From contig JALSQX010000053.1 in the NCBI GenBank assembly GCA_026985075.1, forward strand, positions 156,773 to 220,772: a DNA stretch of 64,000 nucleotides, given 5' to 3'. The position numbers were made by a program, and so were the translations under genes. Positions 63,060-64,000 of this stretch are shown here, in pieces. Origin of the DNA: Blastocatellia bacterium. GTDB lineage: Bacteria; Acidobacteriota; Blastocatellia; HR10; J050. The notes beneath the pieces are model-generated. The model was not told the DNA's origin. It did no database searches and saw only the letters and a program-made list of their open reading frames with translations. Position 1 is the first letter of the stretch. Every line of letters begins with the position of its first letter.

Positions 63060-63296
63060 CTACTTCTCCTTTTCGAGCAATGCTTGACGAGCCGACTCTA
63101 CAGCCTCAGCGATGGCCGCGCGACTGACTTTGTTGAAATACGCCTTCGATATTCGATCCCAGTCCCACCCTTGGGCCACATAGTAGAGCACATCCTTGCC
63201 CATGATGCGGGTGCCTTTAAACGTCAGTTGGCCGTGACCGATCTCGGGATCAGCGACGATATGTTGACCATATTCCTTTCGCTTGCGCGCTCCCAT
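63060..63296 (-). CDS. DUF433-domain antitoxin candidate
   Basis: 78-aa DUF433 protein. 'GQHIVADPEIGHGQLTFKGTRIMGKDVLYYVAQGWDWDRIS' is the family core, a winged/HTH-like fold. GGGGAGGATGGC precedes ATG 63296 and is preferred over the track start at 63329. DUF433 genes usually sit just upstream of a DUF5615 toxin, exactly as here, so it is probably the antitoxin and autorepressor. Confidence 0.85.
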   Translation of the reverse strand: MGARKRKEYGQHIVADPEIGHGQLTFKGTRIMGKDVLYYVAQGWDWDRISKAYFNKVSRAAIAEAVESARQALLEKEK

Positions 63297-63424
63297 GCCA
63301 TCCTCCCCTCGGTGGGTGGGTTTTACCACGTTGATCTTATTGAAACAATCACCCCACCAGAGGCTTCGTCAGGAACTTCCTCGACCGGATGAGCGGTCAC
63401 CATCAGTTCCTCGACCACGATCAA

Positions 63425-64000
63425 TCATCGCCGCTCTCTGGACGCATGTTTTCTCGAGGTCTCGATGGCCAGATCGGCGAGATTCTGCGCCAGCCGAGTG
63501 ACGCTGCGACCAGCCCCTTGAAGGTTCGTCATGACCGCCACGGCGATGCCCACATCGGGATAGATGAACAGTCGCGAACTGAAACCGGTTGACCCTCCGG
63601 CGTGGCCGAACACGCGGCCTTTCTTCTCATCGTGACCGAGAGCGAAGCCGAGACCGTAGTTCGTTCGCTTGCCGTTTTTCAGTTCGTAGGGCGTGAGCAT
63701 CTGTCGCAACGTTGAGGCCCTGATCAATGTCCCATCAAGGATGGATCGAGCGAACCGAAGTAAATCTTCCACCGTCGAGATCATGCCCCCACCGGCCCAT
63801 TTGAGGCTCACATCGGTGAACGGCGCATTGCGAAAGTCTCCGTTTTTTCCGCGAACGTATCCTCTGGCCCGATGAGGAACCAGTTCCCCTTGCTTCTCCA
63901 AACGGGTTGCCGTCATGCCCGCTGGTCCCCAGACATTGCTCTTCAGGTAAGCCTCGAACGAGAGTCCGGTGACCTCCTCAACCACGGCGGCGAGGATGTT
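63425..64000 (-). CDS. Class C serine hydrolase, 3' part (cut by window edge)
   Basis: C-terminal part of a further beta-lactamase-fold hydrolase; at least 191 residues visible. The frame is open to the window end ('NILAAVVEEVTG..'), so the start and the SxxK motif lie beyond base 64000. The third motif is visible in 'GHAGGSTGFSSRLF', preceded by 'GGGMISTVEDLLRFARSI'. The fifth such protein in the window, divergently placed from the deacylase run. Confidence 0.85.
   Translation of the reverse strand, partial: NILAAVVEEVTGLSFEAYLKSNVWGPAGMTATRLEKQGELVPHRARGYVRGKNGDFRNAPFTDVSLKWAGGGMISTVEDLLRFARSILDGTLIRASTLRQMLTPYELKNGKRTNYGLGFALGHDEKKGRVFGHAGGSTGFSSRLFIYPDVGIAVAVMTNLQGAGRSVTRLAQNLADLAIETSRKHASRERR

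Overview
The window looks like a chromosomal piece of an Acidobacteriota genome, perhaps from the Blastocatellia side of the phylum. This is inferred from gene content, not from a marker gene. The pointers are two giant Oar-like TonB-dependent receptors with an N-terminal carboxypeptidase-regulatory domain, a VPS10/sortilin-type BNR protein, a pilin co-transcribed with a pilG/H/I-like ABC module, TolB-propeller amidohydrolases, menaquinone-type UbiE/MenG, fairly high G+C, and strong AAGGAGG ribosome sites on many genes. No rRNA, tRNA, CRISPR array, IS element or phage was found.

Layout. 0-5.3 kb: RDD and SpoIIM-family membrane proteins with overlapping divergent starts, the ATPase ychF, a PIN-domain/small-protein pair flanked by a 119-bp duplication of the ychF 3' end, and an AlaX-type tRNA-editing protein. 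5.5-10.7 kb: gamma-glutamyltransferase, two genes whose reading frames continue through an in-frame TGA followed at the right distance by SECIS-like hairpins (candidate selenoproteins), a hypothetical protein and a family 9 glycosyltransferase. 10.8-15.4 kb (minus strand): pilin, ABC permease, TPR-like protein and ABC ATPase in one tight operon, plus a secreted TPR protein. 15.6-25 kb: housekeeping and amino-acid genes (queC, queE, ubiE/menG, SDR, deoxyhypusine synthase-like, D-amino-acid transaminase, Tat-exported class V aminotransferase, CinA-like, AIR-synthase-like, Mut7-C). 25-27 kb: a secreted protein and an AcuC-type deacetylase.

27.9-64 kb is a catabolic and uptake region that I read as a peptide / D-amino-acid-peptide scavenging locus. 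It holds the VPS10-like protein, two paralogous TonB receptors, an S9 peptidase, five class-C beta-lactamase-fold serine hydrolases (one fused to a D-aminoacylase, one cut by the window edge), a second D-aminoacylase-like enzyme, a TolB-amidohydrolase, a metallo-beta-lactamase-fold protein, TauE-like and NhaC-like transporters, a DUF2911 protein, a DUF433/DUF5615 pair, and a MurR/RpiR-type regulator with a SIS domain. Four exact copies of TGCAAC-N4-GTTGT lie upstream of TonB receptor 1, TonB receptor 2 (twice) and the beta-lactamase/D-aminoacylase fusion, and a degenerate copy lies at the regulator's own promoter. In two cases the palindrome fills the 17-bp spacer of a good sigma70-type promoter. 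This suggests one RpiR-controlled regulon for import and cleavage of D-amino-acid-containing peptides, possibly peptidoglycan-derived, which ggt and the D-amino-acid transaminase elsewhere in the window could complement metabolically.

The two most interesting observations are the pair of candidate selenoprotein genes 0.9 kb apart (an AhpD-like protein with CxxU and a secreted protein with a U-G-C motif) and the RpiR operator set. All calls come from reading the sequence and the supplied ORF track. No database search or folding program was run.
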